A stretch of 64,000 bases of DNA from Verrucomicrobiota bacterium (GTDB lineage Bacteria; Verrucomicrobiota; Verrucomicrobiia; Chthoniobacterales; Chthoniobacteraceae), in assembly GCA_009885995.1 (NCBI GenBank), contig VFJQ01000038.1:1-64000 (forward strand), read 5' to 3'. This document shows positions 62,801 to 64,000 of the stretch, piece after piece; position 1 is the first letter of the stretch; each line of letters opens with the position of its first letter. A model generated the notes under the pieces. It searched no databases and had not been told where the DNA came from. It worked only from the letters and a program-made list of their open reading frames with translations. A program made the position numbers and the translations under genes.

Positions 62801-64000
62801 AGCGCGGTGGCGGTGCCGTTGATGGTCAGAGTGCCACCCTGAATGTTCAGGCTGCCGATCGCGGCCAAGCCGAGGCGGCTGTTGACGTTGGCTGTGCCGG
62901 TGTTGTCCAGCGCGAGGATACCGCCGTTGTTCACGGCGATGGTCGTGGCGCCCGTCGCGGCAGTGCCGACGAAGGCTGCGCCAGCGTCCACATACTTGAG
63001 GGTTCCGCCGCTGACGGTGATCGTGCCAGTCGTGCCCGTCCCCGAGCTCTGAGCCGAGGTCATGCTCATCGTGCCGGTGCCCGCCTTCTGGAGAGCGACG
63101 CCATTGATCACCGCGTCGTTGAACCGGGCAAGTTGGCCGGAGAACGTTGTGTTGTCACCATTGACGCCCACCGTCAAGGTCTGCGCCGCGCCCGAGTTGA
63201 ACACGAGACCGGAGCCCTCGAGAGAGCCCAGTGCCGTGCTGAACCCTGCGAGGTTGATGGCGGTGGTCGCGCCGTTCAGGTTCACCTTGGAGAAGCGCGA
63301 ACCGCTGTTGGTGAAGCTGATGCGGAGGCTGCCGGCGTTCACATCCGTCGGGCCGGTGTAGTGAGACTGGGCACCGAGAAGGAGGACACCGTTGCCCGTC
63401 TTCGTGAAGCCACCCGTGGAACCCACGATACCGGTCAGGACCATGCCGGGCTGGAGCGGATTGATATCCACCCCGTTGGCGTTGATCTGCGCGACACTGA
63501 CCGTCTTCGATGTGGCACCGAAGTCCACGCGACCGGCGATCGTGTTGGTCGTCATGCCCGTGTTGGTGCCGACGGTGGTCGCGATGCCGACGTTGGAGGA
63601 GGTGGCAACGATACCGGAGTTGCCAATGGTCAGCACACCCGCCGAGCCGGCTCCATTCGCCGAAACGGTGGAGAAGGTCTGAACGGTCTGGTTGCCGGTG
63701 CCGCCGATGTTGTTCATCACGAGCCCTTCCTGCGTGTTGTCGCCGAAGTAGTTCAGGATGCCGCTCCGGAGCGTCACGACGTTGGCCGAGTTGATCTGGC
63801 CGGCGAAGTTGTTCATCGTCACCGTGCCGCCATTGATCTCGAGCCCGCCCGCCGGGATGACGGCCGTGGCGGCCGTATTCGTCAGGTTGAGCGTGCCGCC
63901 ATTGAGGACGGTCCCGCCCGAGTAGCTGTTAGCCGGGTTGACCAGGTTGATCACACCACCGGTGGCGGTGAACACCGACCGAACCAGCGCCGCGCCGTTG
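56836..64000 (-). CDS. Giant autotransporter-strand-repeat protein with PEP-CTERM tail, 5' end outside window
   Basis: The frame is open through the window end (NGAALVRS... before the first in-frame GTG at 63975), so the N-terminus is missing; at least 2387 residues are present. It is made of autotransporter-associated beta-strand repeats (LTKxGTGTLxLSGxNxYTGxTTVxxGTL, many copies) plus four longer repeats of about 110 residues near the C-terminus (about 57.6-58.6 kb) containing NNLSINGGTLEVTQTTDLTA-like segments. It ends in a PEP-CTERM sorting tail: VVPEPGSMASLAGAAGMLLG followed by a hydrophobic helix and RFRRRTTKKA. Exosortase would anchor or process it at the outer surface; no exosortase lies in the window. 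Probable exopolymer-associated surface protein. Confidence 0.92.
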   Translation of the reverse strand, partial: NGAALVRSVFTATGGVINLVNPANSYSGGTVLNGGTLNLTNTAATAVIPAGGLEINGGTVTMNNFAGQINSANVVTLRSGILNYFGDNTQEGLVMNNIGGTGNQTVQTFSTVSANGAGSAGVLTIGNSGIVATSSNVGIATTVGTNTGMTTNTIAGRVDFGATSKTVSVAQINANGVDINPLQPGMVLTGIVGSTGGFTKTGNGVLLLGAQSHYTGPTDVNAGSLRISFTNSGSRFSKVNLNGATTAINLAGFSTALGSLEGSGLVFNSGAAQTLTVGVNGDNTTFSGQLARFNDAVINGVALQKAGTGTMSMTSAQSSGTGTTGTITVSGGTLKYVDAGAAFVGTAATGATTIAVNNGGILALDNTGTANVNSRLGLAAIGSLNIQGGTLTINGTATALTPTTETVTTFGVVNGGGRVDLTANPSNPLTLAIGTLNTANGTGTLVVGGINGVASANGVANLTITTPNFLGAQGAGANASTTMSIRHDILADATVGGIGTGFLVRDSVTNNFRALASGELNSVITTWAGTQNAGLSSAQTLAANIAANSLTISGTSSIASSLNAGAFGAYGPGGSLLTLNLSNASAILALSGSTSTISVGSLASTTAGTTPFIHVQTGATLNVGSALGIAGTAGLNKADGGTLNLTGRAYYTGATTVNGGTLNLNSGQDNTLAVSAAAGAATASALSINGTSATVNLQGKSQAVGTLTSINPLPGMGGTITNGGTAATLTSNGGGVFAGQITGAIAFTRAGNNTTTLTSANTYTGATIVRGGTLQLRDSGSISSTAGLILNYGTLNWDNIGINPLGTPNLTRVAANNPVTLQGGTFQINGAGSTDNIATLNTVTVTGGANNINTLPFSNGGSTVKLTIGNLVRNAANHSGVSFVGFNTNNIANFNVNGSGSLGNQGLSTNSNILISQINGATGPLNQITAGAVTTAGSNIVTVPFTTGLVVGQPVTGSAGIPAGEFITGITSPTTFTITTGTGVTAQTGVTITSTNLTDQLIGGWAVHDGSTFASYSNIFGVVGMGTSSGGYTSPAFSGADISAATTAASNIAETTDRTIATGAKAVNSLRFSSGSTTARTITMASGATLSIDVGFISNQNATHTYAATDATNTITGTGADLYFFINQATTIVQPSIIGTAALVNNGPATLRLAPTFASNTYSGGTFAQGGTLSLQAISPFVAVPGDLTITNATVSMATTAGQTVGQIAPTSNVFINGGGVLQFPSYTTGPTQTLASVTFNNEGGSANPNVSLGTPTTLPSTVILSSATPLTSTNNSLGTTPTFSGAGTSALQFSNANPVITVNSGLAMTGLTISAVITQHGSMTTLTKSGTGSLDLSGQNTFTTGFNLSQGTLLFGANSTPATPGVITSGPVGTGTLTIGNGTTVQSDGATRTIANAVTVGGDFTIGALINGTGVIFAGAVDLGATGRTITVASPAALATFSAPLTSTATGTALTKAGPGTLTLSAAGHNFGGAGVAITGGLLKIGANDTLPVATPLSVSAGAGFDMTFNQTLDSLSGAGFVTNSANATRTLTISGAANSNFSGIITDNRIAQTSSQLNLIKTGSNTQTLSGNNSYFGTTTVTGGVLRVGASGVIPDGSALIINTSGTFDLNGNTETVLSLAGDATGIVTNALGSGTGTLIVNGTTTTTFAGTLTNTAGGVLALTKNGTGTLNLTGTTNNYDGLTTVSGGVLTINNATSLGTATAGTTVNGGTLRISNNITVVGEALTLAGAGVTGALDNLSGTNTWNGTVALSNDATITTTAGSLTISGALSDGGTAKVLTKNGAGTLVLSADSSANFRSLVSITAGTLSVSAGNNLGNGSATNDLSIAGATLESTGAVSLTALQGVAIGAGGATLKVTSGNSLTILGDITGTTGLTKTDLGTATLSGDNSGFSGPVAVNGGVLSVGLTQNLGDESVTNNLSINGGTLEVTQTTDLTANRTIAIGASGAGIAVTGSAEATFSGVITGTAGITKTGNGTAILDANNATFSGPIAINAGTIAINDSSDLGSAGASNTLSLDGGTLKSSGASVDLTATRTVALGAGGGTFAVTGSNSLTVSGAISGSTNLTKSDTGTLALSANNSGYTGQMIIADGTLSVGADNNIGTGGVNFNGTANVKLAVTNSFSSAHGLTFTTSGTIDVATATTLTYTATSGLSGAGGLTKAGPGTLLVNGNNSTYTGPVTVAAGTFGGTGSVGGDVSVDGGAIIAPGASIGTLGAKSLTLANSATLSIEVNIGAPGETLSANGTADLIQLSLATGTALSIGTGTTLGFATEGTLGSLTPGQSHWTIATYNSGTGATWNGGLLNVPGFGNMTDYDNGAGPGSATNFELTTGVFVSVDYDYPVGGGLSGVALVVVPEPGSMASLAGAAGMLLGLQRFRRRTTKKA

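Overview
The window is GC-rich bacterial chromosome with dense coding on both strands. Several protein types point to the PVC superphylum, most likely a Verrucomicrobiota species: a PVC-type membrane-bound dehydrogenase with a haem-c motif, a PVC-style SGNH hydrolase, a giant autotransporter-repeat protein ending in a PEP-CTERM tail, a giant protein whose N-terminus resembles LEPR-XLL, and a GldA/F/G-like ABC cassette next to a DUF4340 protein. This assignment rests on family recognition, not on a database search.

Layout. 1-8 kb: partial SGNH hydrolase (-), S9 peptidase (+), a sugar isomerase/nagA pair (-) and the PVC dehydrogenase (+). 7.8-12 kb: a tightly overlapping ileS-lspA-methyltransferase operon (-). 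12-15.7 kb: a DUF1326/DUF2182 pair, a secreted amidohydrolase and a small lipoprotein. 15.8-19.7 kb: TPR proteins and thpR. 19.7-24.4 kb: a secreted FG-GAP repeat protein and an unknown protein preceded by a 21-bp phased array. 24.9-27.5 kb: hisD then hisS. 27.7-33.2 kb: a kamA-like radical SAM gene, nth, a lipoprotein and a 1043-residue TPR protein. 33.3-36 kb: nucleosidase-like gene, trpS and a HELTH membrane protein. 36-41.4 kb: the ABC/GldG/DUF4340 operon (-). 41.5-43.5 kb: small membrane protein, esterase and M50 peptidase. 43.7-51.5 kb: a 2611-residue surface protein. 51.6-55.8 kb: MBL hydrolase, pdxH, tail-specific protease, an unknown gene and tRNA-Asn. 56.8-64 kb: a giant PEP-CTERM protein truncated by the window end.

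The most interesting structure is a set of unrelated palindromic repeat families scattered through the window. Most lie between genes, but one is in frame inside the S9 peptidase, one is in frame inside isoleucyl-tRNA synthetase, and an arm of another encodes most of a signal peptide. Two further copies supply the stop codons of neighbouring genes. Together they resemble the idea of Rickettsia palindromic elements, with several families in one genome. A separate array has six operator-like palindromes whose spacings are all multiples of 21 bp.
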